Assembly: GCF_019599145.1 (NCBI RefSeq)
Contig: NZ_CP080647.1
Location: 806,001-870,000 of the forward strand
Direction of reading: 5' to 3'
Origin: Streptomyces akebiae
Lineage (GTDB): Bacteria > Actinomycetota > Actinomycetes > Streptomycetales > Streptomycetaceae
DNA: 64,000 nucleotides
Each line of letters opens with the position of its first letter. The first letter of the stretch is position 1. The notes beneath the pieces were generated by a model, which was given only the letters and a program-made list of their open reading frames with translations, made no database searches and was not told the origin of the DNA. Of this stretch, positions 53,005 to 62,192 are shown piece by piece. Made by a program: the position numbers and the translations under genes.

Positions 53005-53038
53005 TCCGGGCTTCACCGCGGCCGCGGTGAAGCCCGGA
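53005..53038. terminator. 34-bp perfect palindrome, probable terminator
   Basis: Seventeen bases (TCCGGGCTTCACCGCGG) are followed at once by their complement, 43 bp after the S15 pseudogene. It probably ended the SDR-hydrolase-peptidase transcript. Confidence 0.75.
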
Positions 53039-53057
53039 ATGGAGTCCCCTATCGAAA

Positions 53058-53365
53058 ATCTGGCAGACACCCGGCCTCGGTGAGCAATGGATGGCCGAAC
53101 TCGACCCGTCGGAGTCCAGCGAGGTAGCGCTGAAGGCCAACGGCATGCCCGCCCATCGTGCCGACGAGACGGTGAGCCGACTGGACGCCACCAGGAAGGA
53201 CAGCCTCCTTCGCCTCGTCCGCTCGGGAATCCACACAGGGGCGGAGTGGGAGCCCGGCTTGGCGAACGTCACCAGCCCCTGCTGGACAGCGGTCACTGGC
53301 CGCAGCTCCAGCAGCCGCGGGAACTCGCCGCCGCACTGACACGGCACTGGAAAAGCGTCCTGGCT
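53058..53365 (+). pseudogene. Epoxide hydrolase-like gene fragment, paralogue of 32699-33427
   Basis: The frame reads IWQTPGLGEQWMAELDPSES, NGMPAHRADETVSRLDATRK, RLVRSGIHTGAEWEPGLANV, then skips the acid-strand region and, one frame on, resumes LLDSGHWPQLQQPRELAAAL. Each block matches the intact hydrolase at 32699. The first half including the nucleophile is missing, an internal block of about 30 residues is deleted, and the stop codon is lost. Confidence 0.85.
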
Positions 53366-53433
53366 TACCCATCGCTGAACTCCTTCTGCCGACAGGGAGC
53401 AAAGTTACGTCCCTTCTCGCCTTCTTCCGGGAC

Positions 53434-53691
53434 GCGACCGCCGAGACCCATGAGGCCCGTGTAGTCGGTCTCGACGCGCGGGGCGTTCTCGTGAGTCGGG
53501 ACGGCGAGCACGCCGGGCCGCGCGAGCGCGTCGGCGGACTCGATGGCGCGGATCCGGCCGCGGGCCACGGTCGCCAGCGCCAGCCAGCCGTGGACGAGCC
53601 CGGTGAAGGGGACCTCCCCGGCGTAGCGGGCCGCTCCGGCGACCTTGTCGCGGCCCTCGACATGGGTGTGCGCGGTACCGACGGCGCTGAC
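53434..53691 (-). pseudogene. Molybdenum hydroxylase (xanthine dehydrogenase/PaoC-type) N-terminal fragment
   Basis: Minus strand reads VGTAHTHVEGRDKVAGAARY, AGEVPFTGLVHGWLALATVA, RGRIRAIESADALARPGVLA and VPTHENAPRVETDY. This is the a/b hammerhead domain that opens molybdopterin-binding aldehyde oxidase subunits. It is joined directly upstream to the end of the IS630 transposase and runs out after about 85 residues. Confidence 0.7.
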
Positions 53692-53729
53692 TCGCCCCCA
53701 GCACCGCACTGCCATGGGAGAATCCGCCG

Positions 53730-54994
53730 ATCGCGCCACAACCACAGTCCGGTCTCGGCGATGAACCCGTCGTGTTGGTCCGGCTGGTGCTGCATCCGTT
53801 CGAGGCGGGTGCGGAACAACCCGGCAAGGTCATCGATGCTGCACGGGGCGAGGTTGCCCAAGCTCTTCTTCAAGTGCGCACATACGCCCTCGGCCGGGTT
53901 GAGGTCGGGGGTGTAGGTCGGGAAGCGGAAGACCGTCAGCCACGGCCGCCTCCCAATCAGCTCGCGCATTGGGGCGTCGACGTGGTGGCTGTAGTTGTCC
54001 CAGACCAACACGATGTTGCCGCCGAGCTGCTGGTGGGCGGCGTCCAACAACGAGGCGAAGTCCCTCTCCCGAAACCCCTTCATCTCACCCTTGCGGCCGT
54101 GGTGGACCAGTATCCGGAAGACCAGCCGGGTGCGCTGACCGGCCTTGCGGCAGACCAGGCCCGCCATCGAGAAACGGCCTGAGCCGACCGCCCGGACCCT
54201 GACCAGGGGCGGACAGCCGCGGCGGGACCAGGTGCACGCCTTCGGCGGCCGCAGCAGCTGCCCTGCCTCGTCCGCGAAACACAGCCAGGCGTCCTGGCCC
54301 TGACCGTCTTTCCACCCGCGGCCACGTCTCCTTGATCCACGTGGCCACGGCCTCCTCGTCGCGTTCGGCGGCCCGCCGCACCGGCACCTGCACAAAAGCC
54401 CATCTGGTGCAGAATGCGCCAGGTCTGCCGAACTGAAGCGCACGTGGAAGCGCCGGGCGATCACCGTGGCCACCCGGGCCGGGGTCCACCGCTGGTCCTC
54501 CGGCCGGCCGTGCGCGGCCAGCCCCTGCTCCAGCTCCGCCGCCGGCCAGGCCCGCCACTCCGGCTTCATCTGTGACGGACGCCCGGACGGCCCCTTGGGC
54601 CGCAGCCCCTCAACGCCGTCGTCCCGCCAGCGGGCATGCCAGGCATAGGCGGGCTTGCGTGAGACCCGCAACCGCCGCGCGACGGTCGTGTCCCGCTCCG
54701 TGGTGTAAGCGACCTTGCTCGACGCGTTCCGGTAAGCCGCGCGTCAGCTACCCCCTGAGACACGGCTCCCGGGTCGCGCCTGCCGTCAGCCCTCTGCACG
54801 GTCCCGAACCGCGCCGAATGGGCGATGACCTGCGGATTCCGGCGCCTTGATCCGCTACACCACAGGGCGGGACGCCACCCGCGCGACCTGCGGCGGTGTC
54901 ACGCCTTGCGCGAATAACTCGGCAGCCTCGAACTGCACTTGCTCCCGCCGGCCCGCTGCTTCGCGGTCAGGCCATCCCCATCGGGATATCGCAT
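53730..54994 (-). pseudogene. IS630-family transposase, broken into several frames
   Basis: The N-terminus is at 54994 (MRYPDGDGLTAKQRA) and shifts frame to REQVQFEAAELFAQGVTPPQ. About 120 bp of unrelated sequence interrupts it, then VARRLRVSRKPAYAWHARWR, a shift to VPVRRAAERDEEAVATWIKE, and a return to WLCFADEAGQLLRPPKA with the DDE core VLVWDNYSHHVDAPMREL and PTYTPDLNPAEGVCAHLKKS. The order is that of a full IS630 transposase. No intact terminal repeats recognised. Confidence 0.85.
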
Positions 54995-54999
54995 CCTCC

Positions 55000-55485
55000 A
55001 GCAATACGCCCACCCACGAGATCACCGTCACCCTAGCCCGAAAACCTCAGTAGTCACTCTCGGGCGCAGCGCTTCTCGGACCGGACGCGAGCGGCGCTGC
55101 CGACAGACAGCCGTGACACCGGAAACGTGTGGAATCTTCACAAGGCGGCAGCGTGAGCGGCGCTACCGTTCCGCAACGCCTGACTCGACCGCCAGCAAGG
55201 TCAGCATGCGTCCGGACATCACCGAACCTGCAAACGCCTGCGCGAGCGCCTAAGCTCGGACAAGGACCTCTCACCCCGACCTGACGAGGCGTCAGCAAAG
55301 TCAGCATTAGGTCAGCAAGAGTCCTGCCACAGCTGCCCACAGGCACCCACACTGTGGAATCGCCAACCGCACCGGCTCGAGCCAGCCGACTGTTCAGACG
55401 CCTTCCGGCAGGCAGCTGGAAGGCAGTAAGAAATCCTCGACCGCCTTCCGCCCAACGGTCACCTAAGCTGACTCGTTCCCGCAGG
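55000..55485. other. Gene-poor boundary region with short GTCAGCA repeats
   Basis: No supportable gene between the IS630 relic and the pirin gene. Several GTCAGCA/GTCAGCAA heptamers occur at about 55196-55205 and 55289-55322. It marks the change from relic-rich DNA to ordinary chromosome-like genes. Confidence 0.45.
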
Positions 55486-56451
55486 TCAGCGCACTCTTCC
55501 CCGCGGTTTCAACGACACCGGCGGCAGTTCCGGTGCGGGCAGTGGAGGCCCGTCGTACCCCTTTACCTCCCCGAATCGCGTCCCCTCCATCCAGTCCCGA
55601 CGCGCCTGCACGATCTCTTCTTGAGATCGCCCGATCCAGTTCCAGAACATGATCAGCTCCTCCTCGAAGGGTTCGCCGCCGAGGAGCATCAGGGAGGCGT
55701 TCGAGTCGGCGCGCAGGGGCAGTTCGGTGCGGCCGCAGCCGAGGTAGAGCATGGAGCCCGGAAGGACGGGGACGCCGTCGACGTGGGCCTCGCCGGACAT
55801 GGACAGGACGGCGTACTCGAAGTCGGGTTCGAGGGGCAGGCGCAGGTCGGCGCCCGGTGTGAGGGTGAGGTCGGCACCGACGATCGGCGTGAACGTCGTA
55901 CCGGGCGAGGTCGCGCCGTCCAGGCTGCCGAGGATGAGGGTGGCGCTCAGTCCGGCCGCCGTGACGACGGGCAACTCGGCGTGGTGCTCGAAGCGCGGGT
56001 CGGTGTGCCGGTGGCTGTCCGGCAGCGCCACCCAGAGCTGGGCGCCGTGCAGGAAGCGGGCGTGCGACTTCGGGCTCTCCTCGGAGTGGCTGATGGCCCG
56101 GCCGGAGGTCATCAGGCCCAGCTCGCGCGGGCGGATGGTCTGGAGGCTGCCCGTGGAGTCGCGGTGCAGCACCTCGCCCTGGTGCAGCCAACTGACCGTC
56201 TGCAGACCCATGTGCGGATGCGGCGGCACCTGCATGCCGGGCTCGTCGGCGATGTCGTCGGGACCGTAGTGATCGACGAAGGCCCACGCGCCCACCATGC
56301 GGCGGCCCAGGTTGGGCAGCAGACGTCGCACCTCGGTGGACTCGCCGAGCTTCACCCGGCGAGGGCTGAGGAGTTCACGAACCGGCTCGGCCACGACGAA
56401 GCCCCGGCCGCCGCACACCGCGGGCACCGCCTCGCGATCAAGATTGCTCAT
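55486..56451 (-). CDS. Pirin family protein
   Basis: 321 residues from ATG 56451. N-terminal cupin with the iron ligands typical of pirin (VDHYGPDDIADEPGMQVPPH and PHMGLQTVSWLHQGEVLHRD), SGRAISHSEESPKSHARFLH, and a second cupin ending in RSQEEIVQARRDWMEGTRFG. Bacterial pirins bind Fe and act as redox sensors or quercetin 2,3-dioxygenases. Divergent from two MarR genes, a frequent arrangement suggesting MarR control. Confidence 0.92.
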   Translation of the reverse strand: MSNLDREAVPAVCGGRGFVVAEPVRELLSPRRVKLGESTEVRRLLPNLGRRMVGAWAFVDHYGPDDIADEPGMQVPPHPHMGLQTVSWLHQGEVLHRDSTGSLQTIRPRELGLMTSGRAISHSEESPKSHARFLHGAQLWVALPDSHRHTDPRFEHHAELPVVTAAGLSATLILGSLDGATSPGTTFTPIVGADLTLTPGADLRLPLEPDFEYAVLSMSGEAHVDGVPVLPGSMLYLGCGRTELPLRADSNASLMLLGGEPFEEELIMFWNWIGRSQEEIVQARRDWMEGTRFGEVKGYDGPPLPAPELPPVSLKPRGRVR

Positions 56452-56502
56452 GCTCCACAACCTAGCCCCGTCCTGCTCCCGTCGCCAGCGGTCCATACAG
56501 CA

Positions 56503-56520
56503 GCCATAGCTATAGTAGCC
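56503..56520. promoter_or_regulatory. Possible MarR operator in the pirin/MarR intergenic region
   Basis: An AT-rich patch, GCCATAGCTATAGTAGC, centred on ATAGCTAT, lies 17-34 bp before the MarR start in an otherwise GC-rich 85-bp divergent promoter. Confidence 0.45.
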
Positions 56521-56536
56521 ATGTACGGTATCCGTC

Positions 56537-57025
56537 ATGAGTTCGGTCATCGAGGGCGCGACGCCCGGTTTTCTCGTCTGGCGGCTGTCCATGAAGTGGC
56601 GCGTCGCGGTCGACCGCGCGCTCGCTCCGCTGGGGCTGACGCACGCGCAGTACGCGCTGGTGGCGTCGCTGTACGGCATGCACCGGGACGGGCTGCGGCC
56701 CAGTCAGCGGCAGCTCGCGGACCACACCGGCCTGGAGGCCCTGTACGTCTCCAAGCTGGCCCGCGCCCTGGAGACCGCCGGACTCCTCGAACGCGAGCGG
56801 GATTCCCGCGACCCCCGTGCCGTGCGGCTGGCACTCACCGAGCAGGGACGCGAGGCCACGCGGCGCGCGATCGAGGTCGTCCAGGAACTGATGGGGCAGC
56901 TGCTGGAGCCGCTCGGCGGCCTCGACAGCGCCCGCACCCGGGAATTCGCCCGCGAACTGACCATGCTGCTCGACGTACCGCTCATCCCGTCCACCGAACA
57001 GGAACACGAGAAGGAGCAACCATGA
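56537..57025 (+). CDS. MarR-family regulator
   Basis: 162 residues. Winged helix: LGLTHAQYALVASLYGMHRD, PSQRQLADHTGLEALYVSKL, ARALETAGLLERERDSRDPR and AVRLALTEQGREATRRAIEV; the DxRxxxxxLT wing is intact. It likely represses itself, the following gene and the divergent pirin gene. Its stop overlaps the next start (ATGA, 57022). Confidence 0.92.
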   Translation: MSSVIEGATPGFLVWRLSMKWRVAVDRALAPLGLTHAQYALVASLYGMHRDGLRPSQRQLADHTGLEALYVSKLARALETAGLLERERDSRDPRAVRLALTEQGREATRRAIEVVQELMGQLLEPLGGLDSARTREFARELTMLLDVPLIPSTEQEHEKEQP

Positions 57026-57471
57026 CCACCACCGCACCCGTTCTCAACTCCCGGGTCCTCGGCCTCGCCCACTACGCCGCCCGCGCGGTGCTGGAGAAAG
57101 TGCTGGCCGGGCACGGGCTCACGTTCCAGCAGTCGGTGACCCTCCGGCTCGTCGCGCTCGCCGACGAACCCGTCGAACGGGAGGCACTCGTGGACCGGAT
57201 AGTCGACTCGCTCAAGGTCGAGAAGGCCCGGATACGGTCCGTGGTCGAGGAGTTGGTCGCCGCGGAGCTGGTCGAGACGGACCCGGCGCGGCCGTCCCGG
57301 CTCAGGATCACGGATGCCGGCCGGGAGTCTCACACCAGGTCCACCGCCGAGACCGCACCCATCTCCGCCCGGATCTACGCCGGCATCCCGGCCGAGGACC
57401 TGGCCACCGCCGGTCGCACGCTGACACTCATCACGGAGCGGGCCAACACGGAGCTGGCCGCGATGAAATAG
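57022..57471 (+). CDS. Second MarR-like winged-helix protein
   Basis: 149 residues, coupled to the previous gene by ATGA. YAARAVLEKVLAGHGLTFQQ, VTLRLVALADEPVEREALVD, RIVDSLKVEKARIRSVVEEL and SRLRITDAGRESHTRS. Shorter in the wing and with a weaker recognition helix than its neighbour. It may be a DNA-binding partner or ligand-sensing subunit; the tandem pair could form a heterodimer. Confidence 0.8.
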   Translation: MTTTAPVLNSRVLGLAHYAARAVLEKVLAGHGLTFQQSVTLRLVALADEPVEREALVDRIVDSLKVEKARIRSVVEELVAAELVETDPARPSRLRITDAGRESHTRSTAETAPISARIYAGIPAEDLATAGRTLTLITERANTELAAMK

Positions 57472-57564
57472 ATGAAGCAGACGCAGTAGATGCAGTGGAT
57501 GAAGCGGGGGAAGCGGGAAGGGCAGGGGCAGGGGCAGCCTCCCGCAGTCCCGGCCGGGCCCGCG

Positions 57565-58974
57565 CTACTTCGCCTCCGACCTGCCGCCGTACGAGCGCTT
57601 GCCGCGCCGGTGGGCGATCTCGCCCAGGACGACGTCCACCGCGATGAACAGGGCGAGCGGGATGCCGAGCAGGGGCACGAAGTAGCCGAGGACGGCGATC
57701 ACGGCGAGAGCGGGGACGAGGATCTGGGGTGGTACGTGCTGCCAGGCACCGCGCGGGATCGGGCGGCCGAAGGACGAGGCGCGGCCGCGCTGCCACCACA
57801 TGCGGTAGCCCCAGATGATCAACACGACCAGGGAGGCCGCGAGGGCGATCAGGACGAGCTGGTTGGCCAGGCCGAACAGGACGCCGGTGTGGGCGTCGAT
57901 GCCCCAGCGGGACAGCTTGGCGAGGATCGGGAAGTCGGCGAACCGGAGGGTGTCGGTGACCTCCGCGGTCGCCGGGTCCACGGCCACCGCGTCCTGCTTG
58001 GTGGGCCAGCTGCGCTGGACCTGCTTGACCACGTACGTGGAGGAGGCGTCGGCGGGCGGCACGATCTCCACCGGGTCGCCGAGGCCCTCTGCCCGCGCGG
58101 CGGCCAGGATCTTGTCCAGGTCACCCTCCGCGTCCGTCCCGTCGTCCGTCGAGCCGCCCCCGTGGGCGCCGTGGTCACCCGCCGCGGCCGAGACGGCCGG
58201 GGTCGCCTGGTGGAGCTCGGTCCGCAGGACCTCGATGTTGGCGCCCGCGTACGTGGACCAGGTCAGGCCGGTCGCCGAGAGGAAGAAGAACCCGAGGGCC
58301 GCCCAGACGCCGACCGTGCCGTGCAGGCCCAGGGTGCGACGGCGGCCCGAGGTGCCGCGCACCTTGCACTGGGCGCGGCGGCGGGCGAACCAGAGCACCA
58401 GGCCGCCGCCCGAGATGACCCACAGCCAGCTGGCGGCGAGTTCGCTGTAGAGACGGCCGGTCTCGCCGAGCTGGAGGTTGGCGTGGAACTTGTCGATCCA
58501 GGTCCGCACCGGCAGCGCGCCCGTGGAGCCGTACTGCTCCAGCGCCCCGCGCACCTCGGCCGTGTACGGGTCGACGAAGACCGCGAGGCTGTTGGTCTCG
58601 TCGATGCCCCCGACGCCGGTCAGCATCACCCTGGTCGTCGCGTCGTCCCCCGGCGAGGGGCGTACGGCCGAGATGGTGCCCTCGGGGTGCGCCTTGCGGG
58701 CGGCGGCCACCTGCTCGGAGATCGGCAGCTTCTCGTCGCCCACCTCCGCGACGGTCGTCCGGTCCGCGTAGACGATCTCCTCGATCGAGAACGAGGCCGC
58801 GTACAGTCCGCCGGTCAGGGCGGCGACCAGTAGGAACGGGGCGACGAGGACACCCGCGTAGAAGTGCAGCCGCAGGACGAGCGGCCGGAGCGAGGTCCAG
58901 CCCCTCGTCGAGCCGTCCGACTTGGTGAGGGGTTTCTGGGGCTCGTCCGTCTCGGTCGAGGGGGCGATGGTCAT
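57565..58974 (-). CDS. PepSY-domain membrane protein
   Basis: 469 residues from ATG 58974 (an in-frame upstream ATG at 59052 has no supporting RBS). First helix LRLHFYAGVLVAPFLLVAAL with the HFYxG motif, PepSY domains around PISEQVAAARKAHPEGTISA and LDKILAAARAEGLGDPVEIV, helices ASWLWVISGGGLVLWF, VWAALGFFFLSATGLTW, LVLIALAASLVVLIIWGYRM and a final pair. A His/Gly-rich loop (GDHGAHGGG) may bind metal. The family (PiuB/PepSY_TM) is linked to reductive iron uptake. Convergent with the MarR pair. Confidence 0.88.
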   Translation of the reverse strand: MTIAPSTETDEPQKPLTKSDGSTRGWTSLRPLVLRLHFYAGVLVAPFLLVAALTGGLYAASFSIEEIVYADRTTVAEVGDEKLPISEQVAAARKAHPEGTISAVRPSPGDDATTRVMLTGVGGIDETNSLAVFVDPYTAEVRGALEQYGSTGALPVRTWIDKFHANLQLGETGRLYSELAASWLWVISGGGLVLWFARRRAQCKVRGTSGRRRTLGLHGTVGVWAALGFFFLSATGLTWSTYAGANIEVLRTELHQATPAVSAAAGDHGAHGGGSTDDGTDAEGDLDKILAAARAEGLGDPVEIVPPADASSTYVVKQVQRSWPTKQDAVAVDPATAEVTDTLRFADFPILAKLSRWGIDAHTGVLFGLANQLVLIALAASLVVLIIWGYRMWWQRGRASSFGRPIPRGAWQHVPPQILVPALAVIAVLGYFVPLLGIPLALFIAVDVVLGEIAHRRGKRSYGGRSEAK

Positions 58975-59194
58975 CGGCGGATGCTCCGGGGGGGGGCGGG
59001 GACGTCGTGGCGGTTCAGTAGTCGGGGCGTGCGCGCTCCGAGTTCCCGGCACTTCGTGTGATGTGAGTCACTCGCCCGCGTCGGTGCCGCGATTCCCCCG
59101 AGGGCGACCGACCGCGAGAGCCGCCCCGCATCGAGCCGCCTTGCGTCGCGAGAGCCGCCTCGCGTCGCGCGAGCCCGGTTGGCATCCTGGCCCG

Positions 59195-59851
59195 ATGGCT
59201 TCCGAACGTGATCGCACCGAGTCCCGCCCCCTGAGCGACCGGGTGGAGGAACTCCTCGCCCACGAGGGGCCGCTGCCGATCGTCGCCGCGGGCGACCCGG
59301 TCCTGCGCCGCACCGCCGAGCCCTTCGACGGCCAGCTGGACCCGGGTCTCCTGTCCCGCTTCGTCGCCGCCCTGCGCGCCACCATGCACGCGGCACCGGG
59401 CGTCGGCCTCGCCGCACCCCAGGTCGGCGTCCCCCTGCGCCTGGCGGTGATCGAGGACCCCGCACCGGTTCCTGAGGCGGTACGGCTGGCCCGGAGCCGG
59501 GTCCCGCAGCCGTTCCGCGTCCTGGTCAATCCGGCGTACGAGGCGGTCGGGCCGTTCCGTGACGCGTTCTACGAGGGCTGTCTGAGCGTGCCGGGCTGGC
59601 AGGCGGTGGTGGCCCGGCACGCCAAGGTGCGGCTACGGGCGCTCGACGAGCACGGGCGGGCGGTGGACGAGGAGTTCGCGGGATGGCCCGCCCGGATCGT
59701 CCAGCACGAGACGGACCATCTGAACGGCACGCTCTACCTCGACCACGCCGAACTGCGGTCCCTCTCCTCCAACCAGGCGATGGCCGACCACTGGAACGAC
59801 CCGACCCCGGCCAGGGCCGCGCGGGAACTGGGCTTCCTCCTGCCCGACTAG
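59195..59851 (+). CDS. def: Peptide deformylase
   Basis: 218 residues. The three motifs are complete: GVGLAAPQVG, EGCLSVPG (Cys metal ligand) and HETDHLNGTLY (HExxH variant with both His ligands). It removes formyl groups from nascent proteins. The N-terminal extension (about 25 residues) and the C-terminal helix resemble the second, auxiliary deformylase that Streptomyces often carries. ATG 59195 follows a stretch of CGCGTCGCG repeats rather than a strong RBS. Confidence 0.93.
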   Translation: MASERDRTESRPLSDRVEELLAHEGPLPIVAAGDPVLRRTAEPFDGQLDPGLLSRFVAALRATMHAAPGVGLAAPQVGVPLRLAVIEDPAPVPEAVRLARSRVPQPFRVLVNPAYEAVGPFRDAFYEGCLSVPGWQAVVARHAKVRLRALDEHGRAVDEEFAGWPARIVQHETDHLNGTLYLDHAELRSLSSNQAMADHWNDPTPARAARELGFLLPD

Positions 59852-59893
59852 GGCCTCGGCAGGCAACGTTTGCCCGTCGAGGAGCGGCGTCGT

Positions 59894-59933
59894 GGGGGTA
59901 CCTCCCGGTCGAGCGCAGCCGAGACCGGGGGAG
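59894..59933. repeat. Streptomyces-type dispersed intergenic hairpin
   Basis: GGGGGTACCTCCCGGTC, a short loop and GACCGGGGGAG form a 7-bp stem with the GGTACCTCCC signature that I recall as repeated between Streptomyces genes. It lies between peptide deformylase and the convergent flavoprotein gene and may serve as terminator. Confidence 0.5.
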
Positions 59934-60091
59934 CGTGGTCTCGGCGTGCCGGCCGGAAGCCCTCGTTGGACGTACTCGGGCTTTCGGCCGGTGCGGCGAG
60001 AGGGCGTGCCGGGCGTCGCGACCGGGCGAACGTCGCCTGCCGCGGCACCAGCCCCGCCGACCAGCCCCGCCGACCAGCACGCCGGTCCGGT

Positions 60092-61558
60092 TCAGCCCCG
60101 GTACGCCTCCAGCAGCCGCAGCCACACCTCGCTGATCGTCGGGTACGAGGGCACCGCGTGCCAGAGGCGGCTGATCGGGACCTCCCCGACGACGGCGACG
60201 GTGGCGGAATGGATGAGCTCGCCCACGGCGGGGCCGACGAAGGTGACGCCGCGCAGGATCTCGCGGTCCAGGTCGACGACCATGCGGGCGCGGCCCCGGT
60301 AGCCGTCGGCGTACAGGCCCGCGCCCGCGACGGAGGAGAACTCGACGTCGACCGCGCGGACGCGGTGGCCGGCCTGTTCGGCCTCGGCGAGGGAGAGGCC
60401 GACAGCGGCGGCCTCGGGGTCGGTGAAGACGACCTGGGGGACGGCGGCGTGGTCGGCGGTGGCCGCGTGGGCACCCCACGGGTCGCTCTCCAGAAGCGGG
60501 ACACCGGCCGCGCGGGCGGCGATGGCGGCCCCGGCGATCCGGGCCTGGTACTTGCCCTGGTGGGTGAGGAGCGCCCGGTGGTTGACGTCGCCGACCGCGT
60601 ACAGCCATTCGCTGCCCGTCACCCGCAGGCTGTCGTCGACGGGCAGCCACGAGCCGGGTTCCAGCCCGACGGTGTCGAGGCCGATGTCCTCGGTGCGCGG
60701 GGCGCGACCGGTGGCGAAGAGGATCTCGTCGGCCTCCAGACGGTCGCCGGTGTCGGTGAGGGCCACCACGGTCCCGTTCTCCCGGGACACCGCCGTCACC
60801 GACGTGCCCGTGCGGACGTCCGCGCCCGCCTCGATGAGCGCCTCGGCGACCAGTTCGCCGGCGAAGGGTTCCATCCGGGGCAGCAGGCCCTTGCCGCGGA
60901 CGAGAACGGTGACCTCGGAGCCGAGGGACCGCCAGGCGGTGGCCATCTCGACGGCGACGACACCGCCGCCGACGACGATCAGCCGGCCGGGGACCTTCTG
61001 CGCGCTGGTGGCCTCCCGGCTGGTCCAGGGCCGGACCTGGGCGAGTCCCGGCAGGTCGGGCAGGAGGGCGCGGCTGCCGGTGGCGACGACCACCGCGCGC
61101 CGGGCCGTGAGGACATGCCGCCCGCCGTCGGGGGCGTCCACGACCACGCGGCGGGGCCCGGCCAGGCGCGCGTGCCCCCGGTACAGGGTCGCTCCGACGC
61201 TGTCCAACCAGCCGACCTGGCCGTCGTCCTTCCAGTGGGCGGTCTCGTAGTCACGGTGGGCGAGCACCTCCGCGGCGTCCAACGGGCCGTCGACGAGGTG
61301 GCGCAGGCCGGGTACGCGGCGGGCGTCGGCGCGGGCGATCGCGGGGCGCAGCAGGGCCTTGCTGGGCATGCACGCCCAGTACGAGCACTCGCCGCCGACC
61401 AGTTCGCTCTCCACTACCGCGGTGGACAGTCCGGCGGCGCGGGTGCGGTCGGCGACGTTCTCCCCCACGGGTCCGGCACCGAGCACCACGACGTCGTACT
61501 CGATCGCCGTCGCTTCAGCCGCGCTCTCGGTGGTTTCGGTGATTTCCGTATCCGTCAT
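60092..61558 (-). CDS. Pyridine nucleotide-disulfide oxidoreductase
   Basis: 488 residues from ATG 61558. FAD motif VVVLGAGPVGENVADRTRAA, redox disulfide Cys58/Cys63 in GGECSYWACMPSKALL, NAD(P) motif RLIVVGGGVVAVEMATAWRS, LYAVGDVNHRALLTHQGKYQ and a C-terminal dimer domain. The lipoamide dehydrogenase/mercuric reductase family; GGECSYWAC replaces the usual GGTCLNVGC, as in a group of actinobacterial reductases of unknown substrate. Divergent from thioredoxin (130 bp), so it may belong to thiol redox balance. Confidence 0.9.
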   Translation of the reverse strand: MTDTEITETTESAAEATAIEYDVVVLGAGPVGENVADRTRAAGLSTAVVESELVGGECSYWACMPSKALLRPAIARADARRVPGLRHLVDGPLDAAEVLAHRDYETAHWKDDGQVGWLDSVGATLYRGHARLAGPRRVVVDAPDGGRHVLTARRAVVVATGSRALLPDLPGLAQVRPWTSREATSAQKVPGRLIVVGGGVVAVEMATAWRSLGSEVTVLVRGKGLLPRMEPFAGELVAEALIEAGADVRTGTSVTAVSRENGTVVALTDTGDRLEADEILFATGRAPRTEDIGLDTVGLEPGSWLPVDDSLRVTGSEWLYAVGDVNHRALLTHQGKYQARIAGAAIAARAAGVPLLESDPWGAHAATADHAAVPQVVFTDPEAAAVGLSLAEAEQAGHRVRAVDVEFSSVAGAGLYADGYRGRARMVVDLDREILRGVTFVGPAVGELIHSATVAVVGEVPISRLWHAVPSYPTISEVWLRLLEAYRG

Positions 61559-61688
61559 GGGGCCAGTCTGGTTGGTGGTGTGCGCCGTGGCCACACGGGT
61601 ACGCGCGCGGAATACGCCACCGTGGGATGGCGTTGTCGAGAGCGGCTCGCCCGAGCACCTAGAGACACCAGGAAGAGGGATGCACGCC

Positions 61689-62075
<387 letters not shown>

Positions 62076-62192
62076 GCGGAGCGGCCGGGCGTGCCCGGCG
62101 CCGGGGTGCGAGGGCGCGGAGCGTCGAACGGGCCCCGCTCCGGCGTCCGTTCGGCTCGGCTCGTTCTGCTCGGCTCGTGCGGCCCGGCTCGT

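Noticed and set aside
55190..55322. GTCAGCA repeats as iterons of a replication origin
   Set aside because: Only a few short copies, irregularly spaced, with no rep gene nearby. Chance or regulatory repeats are as likely.
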